Shown: positions 1 through 11,439, numbered from the stretch's first letter. The stretch: DNA of 64,000 nt from Macrostomum hystrix (GCA_950097015.1 CATNEN010000003.1:2185501-2249500), one strand, 5' to 3'. Notes: generated by a model from the sequence alone, not told the origin. Program-made: numbers and translations.

Positions 1-168
1 TAAACTTTCAGAATTCAAACAAGTAAATACAATGGCAGATAGATCAGCTGGGATATGGAGCTACCCAAAGGAAGAGTGTTGGGGTACATCTGCTTTAATG
101 CAGATTGAATTAGTTTTGAATTAATTATTTTTTTTATTAAATGCCGTTAATGTATTCAATTAAGTAAC
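1..168. other. Window edge, no gene seen
   Basis: AT-rich sequence downstream of the stop codon of gene A (minus strand). It probably holds the 3' UTR of that gene. No poly(A) signal or repeat could be assigned with confidence. Confidence 0.4.
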
Positions 169-745
169 TCAAAGGGAATATAGAGAAACGGTACCATCAG
201 TAATGATGGCCACGTCTTCATCAGCTGCCAGATCATCTGGAAAGGAACCGTTCCTGTTCAGCAAAGCAGCCCCCTCTTCTTCATCATCCGCCTCTTTTTC
301 CTCGTCATCGATCTCTTCTTCGTCGGGCTCTTCTTCCTCGTCCGCCTCTTCGTCATCGTCGCCGTCGACTTCTCCATGAAAGGCACTACGCTGGGCTGCC
401 AGGGTCGTTTTTTTCTTGCGGCGTTCTCGGGTCACCGCCTGACGGAGGTGAGCAGAAATGGCCGACTCGATGGCGTCATTTTTAGCTTCTTTGTGGCAGC
501 TCCACACAACATCTGAGAAAATGTTGGATGAAAATAACAAAATAGATTTAAACGAAGAAGCGTATTTATCTTAAAAGGCTGTAGAAAACAACAGAAAAAG
601 ACAAGCATTGCCTACAACAAATATTACTTACTTTTGATGAATGGTAACAATCCTGTAGACTCGAAGCTGTGCTTCGATACTCCACTCCGGACAGCTCCGC
701 GCAGACTGAATTTTTGTGCCTCAGTGTCGTCCATGAGACGATAGA

Positions 746-758
746 GAATGTTGGATAC
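746..758. repeat. Target-site duplication of the LINE, 3' side
   Basis: GAATGTTGGATAC is repeated exactly at 6919-6931. The two copies bracket the LINE and lie within exon 4 of gene A. Confidence 0.88.
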
Positions 759-865
759 TTGACTTACTTGACTTGACTTAGCTGCAGGGTGCTCCGTACC
801 GACGGACGCAGCGAGGAGGCGGAGAGGACCGCCCATTCCGCTAACCCCTGGCAAACCAGACGACC

Positions 866-3800
866 TCAGGGCGAGGTGGTGTTGCTCAGGGTGGCCCGTT
901 GGACTCGCCTGCAGCTTGGTCCTCCGCACTGTCCGTGGGAAAGACGTTGGCTCGCCCAGTATCCCGGAGGTACCGGGATGCTCTCGGGCCTGCAAACATC
1001 GGAGAGAGTTGGGTTAGGCCCAAGGTGTTCAAGCCTTGCCCTGGTGAAAACTGGGCATTGGCAGATAAAGTGTTCGGCGTTTTCACTGCCCGAACTACAA
1101 AAAGTGCATTTGTCCTCCAGGAGCTGGCCCTGGAGAAAGCGGTGCCGAGAGAAGCAGCCATGACCTGAGAGGGCCATGCTGACTGCGCGGAGATCCCTGC
1201 GGTTTAGCTTTAAGAGGGCTTTGCGCAGGCGGTGAGACGGACAAGGGACCGCTGCCCTAGATTGCTTGCAGTTCTGGGTCTTGGTCCATCTGTCCAGATG
1301 CTGTGTCTCCATCCAGCGTTTTAGCTTGAGGTTGGTCACATTGGCGGGGATAGGAGCGCCAGGTTCTGGTCCCGCCAGGGTGCTGGCTGCTCCAGCTTTT
1401 GCGAGCTGGTCCGCCATCTCATTCCCTGGGAAGCCAGCGTGGCCTGGGATCCATTTGAGCTTGACCTCGTTTGCCCGCGCCAGCTCATTGAGCTGGGCAT
1501 GGCAGTCCAAGGTAGTCTTAGAGCAGGTGGTGCTTCGGTCGAGGGCCCGGAGGGCGGCTTGACTGTCGGAGTGGAAGAAGATCTTCCGGTCAGTGAGCCC
1601 CCTCAGGCGCAGCTCTGCTGCACAAGAACTGATGGCGAGCATCTCGTTCTGAAAAACGCTGGAGTTTTTTCCAGTGTGCTGGGAGTGAGTCCAGGCGACC
1701 TCTCCTCCCTTGTAGATACAGGCTCCGAAACCAGAGATTCCGTTCATCATGGAGCCGTCGGTATAACAGTGGATTTCAGAGTCGGCCCAGCTGTCGTTTG
1801 CCTCATGGCGAGGCTGGATTTCGACCTTGTACCTGTGGCTCAGGATCAGAGTGGCGGGTATAGCATCGGAGAGGATGTAAAGCCCTTCGCACTCGCCCAG
1901 AATCTTGAGGCAAAGATCGGAGTGGGGAGCGAGAGAGCGCTTTTTGAAGGCCCTCGAGAATTTGAAGGTCACACCGGCATCCATGAGTCGCCTGGTGCTC
2001 TTCGCGGCCTCTCCCTTGACGAAAATGTCCAGAGGGGTGGCTCCCAGGAAGGCGTTCATGCCTTCGAAGGGGGTGGAGGGTGAGGCGCCCAAGGTCATGC
2101 GACAGGCTCTGCCCTGCACCCTGTAAAGCGCATCCAGGTTTCCCTGGGTGCTAGTGGCGCTAGCCCATATGAGGCTGGCGTACGAGATCGAGGGTCTGAT
2201 GATCGTGGTGTAGATCCACCAGAGCTTCTGGGGGGTGAGGCCCCAAGTGGTGCCAACGGCTCGCCTGACTTGCGCCAGGGTCGCCAGGGCCCTCTTGGTT
2301 TTGAAACGGAGGTGGTGACTCCAGTTTAACCTATGGTCCAAGATCAGACCAAGGCAGCGAGTTTGCTTGCTCATGGCGATGTCCTTGCCGTAGAGAGTGA
2401 GGGGTTTTATGGTCCAAAGCAGGTTGCTGGTAAACATGATCGCCACGGTCTTGGACTCGGAGAGTCTGAGCCCGCAGCGGGTCGCCCAGCTTTCAGCTCT
2501 GTTGATGAAACCCTGAACGAGGTCTCTGGTGGTTTCCGCTGAAGGTCCCGCACAGGTGGCGGTCACATCATCGGCGTATCCCACTTTTTGGACCGGATCT
2601 TGCGGAGCATCTTCAAGCAGCTCATCCATGACAAGATTCCAAAGAAGAGGAGTAAAGACCCCGCCCTGAGGGCCCCCTTTCTGGACTGGCGCTGAAAGCG
2701 TGTGCCCATTGAGGTTGGCCACAACAGAGCGGTGTTGGATCATGTACATAATCCAGCGGACAAGGTGGGGGTGCGTGGCTCTAGATTCAAGAGCTCTACG
2801 GAACGCTTCGAAACGGACGTTGTCGAAGGCCCCCTCGATGTCGATGAAGACGGAAAGAGCAAAACTGTTACCCAGCACTGCTCGTTCCAGCTTTTCCACG
2901 ATGGAGTGGAGGGCGCTCTCAGTGGATCTGCCAGCCCTAAAGGCGTGCTGGTTCTGAGAGAGAGGGAAGCGTTTGAGCTCCACAGAGAGGAGGCGCCAGA
3001 GCACCAGTCTCTCAAGCAGCTTCAGTAAGGAGAAAGTCAGGCTGATAGGACGGTAGGCCTTGACTGATTGATAGTCGTCTTTTGCGGGCTTGGGAAGGAA
3101 GACCACGCGGGCCTCCCTCCAGGTGGCTGGTACATAGCCCAGCTCCACGCAGGCCCGCAGAAGCTGACAGAGAATGTCCAGGAAGCAGGGATTTTTCACT
3201 GCCTCGTGCAAGAAAGCCGGGTACATGCCGTCTGGGCCCGGAGCCTTGTACGGATTAAAGGACTTTGCCGCACGGATGATGCGGTCTTTGGTGACGAGAG
3301 ACTTTGCTAGACCTTGCCCGCCCACAGTGTGGTCTGGCTGGCCCTGCGCTGTCTGGTTGCTGGGGAAGAAATGCCCGAGCATGAGCTGGAGCGTCTCTTC
3401 CGGCGTATCTGTGGTGGACCCATCAGGCCTCTTTACCACGGATAGTTTGGAGAAGCGGTCTTGGGTGAGCGCTTTTACCACGCGGGCAGTGGGGCGGGAG
3501 CCCTCAAGCCCTTCGCAGTATTGGCGCCATTTTGCCGCTTTTGCCCTTCTGACTTGGCCCTTGAACTCATGACTAGCATGGACATAGGCTTCTCTGTCTT
3601 CAGGAGTCCTGGTTTTTAGAGATCTCCTCTGCAGAGCCTTGGCTCGTTTTCTCAGGATTCCGAGCTCGGGGTTCCACCAGGGGGCAGATTTTTTGCCTTT
3701 ATAGGCTTTGAGGGGACAGGCCGCCTCATAGGCATCGATGACCGTGCCTCCAAGCTTGGAGGCCAACTCGTCAGCTGTGTCACAGTTTGTGATTTCACCC

Positions 3801-4576
3801 GGGGTGCCGATGTCGCGCAGGCCCCTGCTCAGCTCAAGGCCGAACCTGGTCCAATCGGTGTTTCGGACGTTTCTGCTCCAGGTGATAGTTTTTTTCGGGG
3901 TAGCATTTGCAACCTCGAAACGGATGAAGCGATGGTCAGAGAGGGACTCTTCTTCTCCCCACACCCTCCATCCGGATATCCTGGCGAGGACGCCCGGGGA
4001 GGCGAGGGTGACGTCGAGGACCTCCGACCAGCGGCCATTGTCGAAAGTCGGGGTGCTTCCGACATTGCAGAAATTAAGGTTTGTGCCACCGACGAAAGCG
4101 AGGAGCTCTTCGCCGCGGTCGTTGATGTTCTTACTGCCCCAGTGCGTGTGGTGTGCGTTCACATCACCGGCAATGAGGAGCTCGAAATTGCGCGCCTGCG
4201 CGTAGTCACAGAGAGCTACCAACGCATCGCTAACCGTGGGGGCATCGCCTGGCAGGTAGACCGACGCCACCAGAGTAGACTTACGCTGCACTATGTGCAG
4301 GGTTTGGATCACGCAGATGTCCCCGGTGGAAAGGTCGGGTCTCATCCACGCTTTCAGAGAATTTGCGGCAAGGATCAAAGATCTGGGGCGAGGGGTGTTC
4401 GCCATGCAAAAACAGTCAAAACCCGAAGGTATATTGGTAGACTTACCTTTGGAAAGCCAGGGCTCCTGAACAAAAATGAGGCTCGGGAGCGTGCTCTCAG
4501 CCACGCGCAGCAGGTTAACCGATGCCGCCACGCAGTGCTGAGAGTTTATTTGGAGGCAACAAAAATTTTCACTCAT
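866..4576 (-). CDS. LINE ORF2: endonuclease - reverse transcriptase - RNase H
   Basis: An intact 1236-aa frame. An APE-like endonuclease spans about residues 1-225, with the metal-binding Glu in VQEPW (37-40), GDVNAH (137-142) and SDHR (213-216). The RT spans about 430-720, with an Asp-rich motif A (FIDIEGAFDN, 577-586) and YADD at 667-670. RNase H spans about 935-1065, with D940 in YTDGS, E978, D1004 and H1046. A Cys/His knuckle (CTFC...H...C.C) lies at 1157-1174. EN, RT and RNase H in one ORF is typical of the I and R1 groups. The start ATG overlaps the ORF1 stop as ATGA, which suggests translation by termination-reinitiation. All catalytic residues that can be judged by eye are present, so the enzyme is plausibly functional. 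Confidence 0.93.
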   Translation of the reverse strand: MSENFCCLQINSQHCVAASVNLLRVAESTLPSLIFVQEPWLSKGKSTNIPSGFDCFCMANTPRPRSLILAANSLKAWMRPDLSTGDICVIQTLHIVQRKSTLVASVYLPGDAPTVSDALVALCDYAQARNFELLIAGDVNAHHTHWGSKNINDRGEELLAFVGGTNLNFCNVGSTPTFDNGRWSEVLDVTLASPGVLARISGWRVWGEEESLSDHRFIRFEVANATPKKTITWSRNVRNTDWTRFGLELSRGLRDIGTPGEITNCDTADELASKLGGTVIDAYEAACPLKAYKGKKSAPWWNPELGILRKRAKALQRRSLKTRTPEDREAYVHASHEFKGQVRRAKAAKWRQYCEGLEGSRPTARVVKALTQDRFSKLSVVKRPDGSTTDTPEETLQLMLGHFFPSNQTAQGQPDHTVGGQGLAKSLVTKDRIIRAAKSFNPYKAPGPDGMYPAFLHEAVKNPCFLDILCQLLRACVELGYVPATWREARVVFLPKPAKDDYQSVKAYRPISLTFSLLKLLERLVLWRLLSVELKRFPLSQNQHAFRAGRSTESALHSIVEKLERAVLGNSFALSVFIDIEGAFDNVRFEAFRRALESRATHPHLVRWIMYMIQHRSVVANLNGHTLSAPVQKGGPQGGVFTPLLWNLVMDELLEDAPQDPVQKVGYADDVTATCAGPSAETTRDLVQGFINRAESWATRCGLRLSESKTVAIMFTSNLLWTIKPLTLYGKDIAMSKQTRCLGLILDHRLNWSHHLRFKTKRALATLAQVRRAVGTTWGLTPQKLWWIYTTIIRPSISYASLIWASATSTQGNLDALYRVQGRACRMTLGASPSTPFEGMNAFLGATPLDIFVKGEAAKSTRRLMDAGVTFKFSRAFKKRSLAPHSDLCLKILGECEGLYILSDAIPATLILSHRYKVEIQPRHEANDSWADSEIHCYTDGSMMNGISGFGACIYKGGEVAWTHSQHTGKNSSVFQNEMLAISSCAAELRLRGLTDRKIFFHSDSQAALRALDRSTTCSKTTLDCHAQLNELARANEVKLKWIPGHAGFPGNEMADQLAKAGAASTLAGPEPGAPIPANVTNLKLKRWMETQHLDRWTKTQNCKQSRAAVPCPSHRLRKALLKLNRRDLRAVSMALSGHGCFSRHRFLQGQLLEDKCTFCSSGSENAEHFICQCPVFTRARLEHLGPNPTLSDVCRPESIPVPPGYWASQRLSHGQCGGPSCRRVQRATLSNTTSP

Positions 4577-5956
4577 TGATGTTCCTCTGGTTTCTGAGGG
4601 GATTGGGCCAGAAGGCCCTCTTCCTCCTCTTCAGTAATAGGGAGATGACGGGGGCTGCCGGTCTCCATGGGCTCCCCCACAGGGTCAGGCTCCTGACCTG
4701 CGGGCGGGTATTGGGCATCCTGAGACGCCCTGTTTCCTCCCGTAGCGGAGCCCACCATCTGCGTGGTGCCCATGGTCTCGGTGAGAGTCCCGCCCTGGGC
4801 AATTTGGCGTGGTCCCCGAGGTCCCTGCTCCATGGACCTAGGCCCAACGGTGGCGCCGCCAGTCGCCCTAGGCTGGGCTGCCCGCCTCAACAGGCCGGAA
4901 GCCTCTCTCCTGAGGTGGGTCAGCTTTGCTGACTGGACTGCCTCCGCAGCTCTCTGCAGCAGGCCTTTCCTTTTAGTGGAGCGTGCTGGGTGACGATCGG
5001 AGCCCCCCTCAGCAGCGCGTTCTGCCTTTCCATCGTGGCTATGCTGGGCTTTGTGTCTCCTGACCGAGGGCCTAGCAGCCTTAGGGGCCGACGCTCCTTC
5101 GGCTGCCGCCTCGGTAGGGTTCACGCCCTGCTTCCGGCGTTTGTCTGCCTCAAAAGCTCTGATGCGCAGCTTTAGGAGGCCGATGGCGATCTGTGTGTCG
5201 TCTGGGTACTTGCGCATCCAGACGTCCGACAGACCAAGAATGGCGGTGAAGCCCCGACCCTCGGGATGCTGAATGGTGTCGTGCACCACTAGGCCCGCGG
5301 CAGGTAAGTCGCGATTGACTGCAAGCAATCCGTTTCGCAACTCTTCTGAAGAGGTGACGACACTAGCCGCCGGAACGAAGATGCGGTGCCTCTTCGTCTG
5401 GGGTGGCTCGTCTTCTCGGTAAATGCCATATTGGCTTCCCAGCTCTGCTCAGGCAGCATCTCCAGGAGGCGCCGTCCTGACTCGGCGTCGCTGGGCCAGA
5501 TGAGCAGGCACGAGTCCCGCGTGGCGTGAGTTTTAATGGCCAGGGGCGTGCCCTTGAGGGTTTGCTTCCACAGGAGCCCGTCGATGACGCGGCTTGCTTG
5601 TGTCAGCTGGTCGGCAGTCAGACGCGCGTCCCTGCCAAGGATGACGATCGCCGGCTGCCTCCGGTGGGCTGACGGCCTCCCGTAATGGCTGGCTGGGCCT
5701 CCTTCGGCCTAGGCCGAGGGTTTGACACGTCGAGGGCACCCGAGGCCAGTAGCTTGGCCTTGAGGCGTCTGCGGCGGGCTGCACCGGACGTGCTACTCAG
5801 CTTGGCGCTAAGTGGCTCGTTGGGCCCGATGCCGGGTGGGGCAGGTTCTGGATGGCTTGGTCCTGCTGTGGTCGTGATGTTGTCCGAAGAGGGCCCTTCG
5901 CGATGCGTGGGTACCTCCTCGATCTCCATCGTTTGTTTTTGGTTGTTTGATTCCAT
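4573..5956 (-). pseudogene. LINE ORF1 (nucleic-acid chaperone), frameshifted
   Basis: Coding sequence starts at ATG 5956 and runs in one frame to about 5650. It moves to a second frame from about 5650 to 5415 and to a third frame that ends in the TGA at 4575-4573. Each segment is open and the pieces are consecutive, so two indels are the simplest reading. The N-terminal part is Pro/Ser/Arg-rich with an Arg cluster. The middle segment looks like a folded domain, and the C-terminal part is Ala/Arg/Gln-rich. No CCHC knuckle is visible. In active LINEs ORF1 coats the RNA and is needed for cis retrotransposition. Confidence 0.7.
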
Positions 5957-6119
5957 ATCACCGAGAAATCGCTGGAATGCAAAGAAAAAAGGAATGGAGG
6001 ACCGCTAATGGCCGGATTACTCCCCGGACCTCCCAGCCCCTCGGCGCGGTGCGACCTTAGGCATTGGAGAGCACAAAAGGCTGTGCCGGGCCCGCAGACT
6101 GGCTGCGTACCCTATGAGG

Positions 6120-6640
6120 TTGAAGGGTGACACCTTTTCCTCAGAGCCGTAGCCAGAGGTACCTGATCACGCACAGGTGCACGAACGCTGCGGACTGGCC
6201 GCATACCCTGTTAAGGTCGAAGGGTGACACCTTTCCCCCCGAGCCGGAGCCAGAGGTACCTGATCACGCACAGGTGGGCGAAAAACTGCGGACTGGCCGC
6301 ATGCCCTGTTAAAGGTCGAAGGGTGACACCTTTCCCTCAGAGCCGTAGCCAGAGGTACCTGATCACGCACAGGTGCACGAACGCTGCGGACTGGCCGCAT
6401 ACCCTGTTAAGGTCAAAGGGTGACACCTTTCCCTCAGAGCCGAAGCCAGAGGTACCTGATCACGCACAGGTGCACGAAAAATGCGGACTGGCCGCATACC
6501 CTGTTGAGGTCAAAGGGTGACACCTTTCCCTCAGAGCCGTAGCCATGAGGTACCTGATCACGCACAGGTGCACGAACGCTGCGGACAGGCCGCATACCCT
6601 GTTAAGGTCAAAGGGTGACACCTTTCCCTCCAGCCGGGGC
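6120..6640 (-). repeat. 5' UTR tandem monomers (~97 bp x 6) of the LINE
   Basis: The motif GGGTGACACCTTTCC recurs at about 6124, 6220, 6319, 6416, 6513 and 6615. Each copy is followed by a similar stretch that includes TACCTGATCACGCACAGGTG and CTGCGGACTGGCCGCAT. The array lies directly upstream of ORF1, which is where mammalian L1 elements carry promoter monomers. The spacing and near identity are visible; a promoter role is inferred. Confidence 0.85.
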
Positions 6641-6918
6641 TAGAGGTGCCCATTTTGGCCAGGGGCCCTGGATGGGTCATCCAGCGCTGTTGCCCATTCT
6701 GTCCGGCAGCCCTAGGGGCAGCCTTGAACACTCGCGGGGCGTGTACCCATGGGTCAGCTGACGGGACAGCGTGGAGGGATTCCTGCACCCGAAGGCACAG
6801 GTCTCCTTCCTGCCAAACCTGCTCAAGGAGCGACTGCAGGTGTGAGGCATCGCAGACCTTAGCCCGTGGGCCTGGTCTGTCTCATACCTCACAGGCGCTG
6901 TGTCCCGCCGGTGCGAGC

Positions 6919-6931
6919 GAATGTTGGATAC
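6919..6931. repeat. Target-site duplication of the LINE, 5' side
   Basis: Exact copy of the 13 bp at 746-758. Removing the LINE and one copy restores a continuous exon 4 of gene A. Confidence 0.88.
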
Positions 6932-8679
6932 GGACTTCGGTACTTGTTTACCTCAAAGCCGTCGAAAAAACTGAAACTGAAAGAAGCAAATTAGTAAACA
7001 TGGTTAAATTAATGGATGTATGACATTATACTACGCAGTTTGTTGCTGTTGCAATTTTAAATTTTAGGGGAATTAAAAAATGAATTCTGCAAAGTTACAG
7101 TTCTGAATATTTTATCTGTAATCGAATATGCAAAATCCACCGTATTGCCATTGAATTACCCATAGTCACCTTTTTGTATGTACTGCTGCCTTTTAAAAAT
7201 TCTAAATGACAACCCATTCTTTGGTACTCACAGCGTCATTAGAACAGTTTCGATCACTCGTCAGACGCTTGGCCCAATCTTTCAGAGAGTCGACCGAACT
7301 GCCAGTAAATGGTAAATCCTGAAGGATGGGTCTGTTAGTAGGCTGTCGAACAGCAGAACTGGCTCCGACACCACGAGAAGAGCTCGAGTTTTGTAGAGTT
7401 AAGACCAGCAGGTGGAGATCGCTCAGTTTTGAGGATAGGACGCCGATGGAACTATGCATCGAGCGTTGGACGTCTGAAAGTAATTCAACGAACGTACTTG
7501 GGCGCCAGGCAAGAACACACATCTAGAGGCTTAAATCGATTGCGATTAAATCGATCAAGAAAATAAAATAAATGCCACAATTATTAAACCCTTAAAGAAA
7601 ATTCCCCTTTTCCAGATGTAAGCATGCATATTGCGGTACAATTTTACTTTGGCACTAGCTTCTAATATGAAGCCGTTTTAAACTTACTTTCAAGGCGTGT
7701 CAAAGTTGTGACGATCGTCTCTAATGTGTCCTTAAAATCTGCGTCGGAATGGCGCACCGAAGAGGACCGGGCGGTTGCAGAATGCTGCGCCAACGGAAAA
7801 GCTGCCGCAGAGGCGGCGGCGGCAGGAGCGAAGCTGCGTGCCAATGGGCTCTGGCTGCTGCATTGAAGCGACGGAGAAGCTGCGGTGGCAACGGGAGCGA
7901 AGCTGCGTGCCAATGGGCTCTGGCTGCTGCATTGAAGCGACGGAGAATCTGCGGCTGCGGGAGCAAAGTTTTGCCTCGACTGGAGACAATTAGGATTAGG
8001 AGACAACGCCGATGCTGAATTAATTGTGCTGATAATCGACAGAGGCTGAAATTGCTGCAGCTGAACTTGAAACCTAGGCGGTGCTGTAGATGAATTCTTT
8101 GCAACATTGCTTTTTGGCTTCGTAGTAGCTTTGTTTCGAACCCTTGGTTGCGAATCATAACTTTCTTGGTGAAAATGCATGACATCTCGACGCCTTCGAG
8201 GATTTTCAGTGTCCGTGGAATCGACATCTCCCCACTCTTCATATCGCTTGCTCGCAGTGGCAGCAGAGTGATAGTTCTCTGAATAGAAGGAATTAAAGCG
8301 GCAAATTGAATCTTAAATAGTTTTGAAAAGAACATTGACATTTTAAATTTCTTTTGCCTGAAAACACAATTAAGCAATTTTCTCAGAGTTCAACTACGTC
8401 TGAATGATTGTATGCAGAATTTTTTTGCACAAAAATTGAGCAGTTTAGCTCACCTTTGGATGTAAGAATACAGACTTCATATGCTGACCAACTGTCGTCG
8501 GGTGGTGACTTTTCCGGATTCGCAATGCAACTTTTGAATTTCTTGACTGGGGGAAACAAAGCAGTAGTCTCGCTCTGCATCCATGAGCGGTGAATTACTT
8601 CAACTTCATTGGTTTCAACAAAGCGAACTACAACAAAAGGGCTCATGTCCATGCTTTCAATTCTCAATGAGGTCTGCTG

Positions 8680-9235
8680 AAAAGATAATGATTGAAGCTT
8701 TGGCTTAACAATATTGTGTATAGAAATAGGATACTTAATGTAATATAATGAGCATAAATATTATAAATGAGTAACTAAATAATGCACTATTTCTTCCTTT
8801 CTTAAATTCAGTAATGTTACATTTAAGCAGTGATGGGCACCGCTAAATTTATTTTTAGCGCGGCTAAATAGCGCTGTCGCTAACTAGTTAAAGGAAAGAT
8901 TTTATAAACAGTCACTAAAATCAATTATTGGTGCATTTTTGCAAAAACAAAACAATTGTGTGTAAATTGAATCAATTGAAATTTGTTATACACTTATAGT
9001 CATTATAGACAGTTAATAAAACAAAGGCGTATATGGTGTAACCATGATATTTTTATTGCACTAAATAAAAAAAAATACATATACATGAATATGATGAGGA
9101 TACTATGATAGAATGAAGACAATTGAAGCCGAAGATTTAAAGCACCAATTAATGATTTCATTGACAGTTGCACTTTACAAGTTACAAAAAAAATTGTGGG
9201 ATGCACAAACACTTGCATGGAATAATAGTCAAGGT
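8680..9235. other. Intergenic AT-rich stretch
   Basis: Lies between the 5' side of gene A and the remnant transposase. It must contain an upstream intron or non-coding exon of gene A, because an acceptor precedes its ATG. No repeat or ORF is supported. Confidence 0.35.
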
Positions 9236-11435
9236 TTAATGATCAACTAGGGTATGCAAAATTGGGAGAATACACTTGCGGCTTCTTAGGCTAAGGAGCA
9301 TTGCCTTACCAAAGAAGTCTACCCAGTGCACAGCAGTGAGTGAGCCCCTTCGTTTTCCAACTTGAAAGATATTTAAAGACATTGAATTAATTGTTTCATT
9401 ATATAGGGCTGTTTGAGTAGTAAACCTGCGTCCAAAAAAAACACATCCAACATCAGTAGACAGGATATAGGACACAGAAATAGCAAGACCCTCACGGGTT
9501 AAAATATAACAATCTGGACTATCAATGGAAATAAAAGTGTCCCGTAAAAGAATATTAACTTTTCTGTACACACCAAAAACTTAAACTCCATGTGGCAGAA
9601 ATTCTATATCTGATGATGCAATTGAATGGTGACTGAGCAGAAGCTAAATATTTAGGAAAAAAACCGAGAGTTACATCTCTCTCAGAAATTCTTTTTACTG
9701 TTTGCTCAAGTGCAAAACGAGGACTTCGACAAAACTGAGTGATGAAGCGTATAAAATTTTCACCCCAAAAGCAACTAAAACTGTTTAATGCACCCCGACG
9801 CTGCACTTCAGAAGGAATATGAATGATTGAATGTATGGTATACACAATAAACTTGTCACCCCAAATTAGCTTACACTCTTTAACAATTTGAGCAGCCAAA
9901 GTTTCAGCATATGCACAGAATGATTGACACTCTATAGGGTGTGACAAAATGAAAACAAAAGAATGCAATGATGAAAATAAGTTATACAAAGAATCGGGGA
10001 TATTTCCTACTAGAACAAAAGGTGCTAGATACAAAATGAACAACCTTAACTCTGTTGCCTTCCAAAGACCTAAGCACTCCAATGATCGAGGCTTACGAGC
10101 AAAGTCATGTGGAATACAGTCCATAATAGAAACCAGATCATTACTGATTTGACGAATTTGAGGTCCAGAAGCCCGATGTGGCAACTGGCCTTTGCTAAGA
10201 TTTTTAAGACATTTAAGGACAATACCTTCATAGATTAGGTGCATAGGGTCTAAAGGAAAATCATGCACCATGTCAACAGGTAGACGAAAGAATGGGCTCT
10301 GTTGCAGAACATGATTGGGATACTCATCAGATCTCAAACCAAAATCTGTTCGCAATGTAGCATCTAGATCAGCAAATGTTACCCTTCTATCACAATATTC
10401 CCCTTCAACAATACATTTATCACACCCAAAATAGCCCCAACATGCCTTTGTGCCTTTAACAAAACTACGTGCTGGTGAATCACAGGTTATCATAGAGATT
10501 CTAAATGGGAAAATTAAATCCAATTCAGATGCAACACTAGTAACATAGCCATTGGTAATTAAATCATGCAACTCATTAATACAGTCAGATAAGAAATCGG
10601 TTGCAGATTGAGGCTTGCCTGTCCCATAATATAAGCCAACAATAAAGACAGAGTGAGGCAAATTTGAAATTCTAGCCAATATAGGCCACATTGTGTGCGT
10701 TGTGCTATGGTGGACCTTAGCTCCATCAATAAAGAGATGCAACTCTAAAGTCTGGCAAGAATGGGCAATAGAATGGCTAAATAAAAAGTCAAGTCCAGCT
10801 TTTACTCCAAAATGATAGTAATGTCCTGGATATACAGAACGAAATTGGAGCTTCCTAGGTGTTTTCAATAGTGATCGGTAGTCAAGCAAGACCTGGAAAC
10901 TCTTCTTGCAAACTTTTAAGCAGATGATTCACACATGTTGTTTCTGGTCCAGTTGCATTAGCCCAGTCACGAAGCAAATTTTCTAGCCTTGCACATTGGT
11001 CATCAACATTGTCATCTTCAGACCCAGAAGAAGAATTAATTTGAGAAATAGTTGAGACTCCTAAATGCCCAAAAAGCAAGATGCAAATTACAAAAAATGG
11101 ATTGAACTTGCCTAGTTTGTTTTTTTCTAAAGTCTTGTGTATATACAGGGCCTAATATACTTAGTATTTAGTCTTCAAGTTACTTTCATTACATTACAGA
11201 CACAACTAAAAAACTTGTACAATGCAAAAATGTTAAGAACAAGCTATAAAAGCAAAACTATGAGAAACTTACCATTATTCAATGAATTATCATCAGGAAG
11301 CTTACACATTTCTTCTAGTTCCAACTGAGATACATTATTAGACTCCATTGCACATGGGATCTCAGGCATTTCAGCTTCTAAATAGTTTTGACTACTAGCA
11401 CTTCCTGAAGCAGCTTCTTGATAGCTTCTTTTCAA
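9236..11435 (-). pseudogene. TNP2-like DNA transposase, decayed
   Basis: Minus-strand pieces in order are 11435-11244 (N-terminal Ser/Glu-rich), 11079-10882 (leads into LLRDWA...LLKSL), 10889-9555 (444-aa core) and 9571-9236 (C-terminal). The frame breaks near 10885 and 9575, consistent with single-base indels. The core shows HLFIDGAKVHHS, PHSVFIVGLYYGTGKP, SMITCDSPARSFVKGTKACWGYFGCDKC and FPLDPMHLIYEG. These are the conserved blocks of the animal transposase-like proteins related to TNP2 (Transposase_21, EnSpm-like). A shorter relative lies at 23.5-24.2 kb on the plus strand. Terminal repeats were not identified. The family is fairly sure; the exact superfamily is less so. Confidence 0.7.
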
Positions 11436-11439
11436 ATGC

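Larger units (their letters stand above)
759..6918 (-). mobile_element. I/R1-group non-LTR retrotransposon (LINE), full length
   Basis: A 6160-bp minus-strand element flanked by a perfect 13-bp target-site duplication. In element order it has a GC-rich 5' end, an array of about six 97-bp monomers (6640-6120), ORF1 (5956-4573), ORF2 (4576-866), a short 3' UTR, and a tail of tandem AAGTC-like units (780-759) in place of poly(A). ORF2 carries an APE-type endonuclease, an RT, an RNase H and a C-terminal zinc knuckle, which places it in the I/R1/LOA supergroup of LINEs. The insertion interrupts a conserved exon of gene A. ORF2 is open, but ORF1 has two frameshifts, so this copy could not move without help in trans. 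Confidence 0.88.
169..8676 (-). pseudogene. Gene A: DUF4806-type protein, disrupted by a LINE
   Basis: Five coding exons can be laid out on the minus strand: 8652-8454 (ATG at 8652, after an acceptor at 8677), 8278-7688, 7473-7232, a fourth split by the LINE (6976 or 6970 to 6932, then 758-632), and 512-169. Donors are GTGAGC, GTAAGT, GTGAGT and GTAAGT. Phases are 1, 1, 0 and 1, and the frame holds across every junction. Exon 1 encodes a beta-rich N-terminal module (VVVRFVETNEVEVI...). Exon 2 encodes an Ala/Ser/Pro linker with a 69-bp tandem duplication. Exons 3-4 resemble the DUF4806 fold (LPF...LKDW..RL, then VSNILYRLMDD..AQKFSLRG). Exon 5 encodes a basic stretch followed by a long Asp/Glu tail. 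Two breaks are seen: the LINE in exon 4, and an in-frame TGA at 6955-6953 where paralogues suggest glycine. Gene B (15.6-17.5 kb) has the same layout. The function of DUF4806 is unknown to me. The family call is by eye; the exon structure is well supported. Confidence 0.7.
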
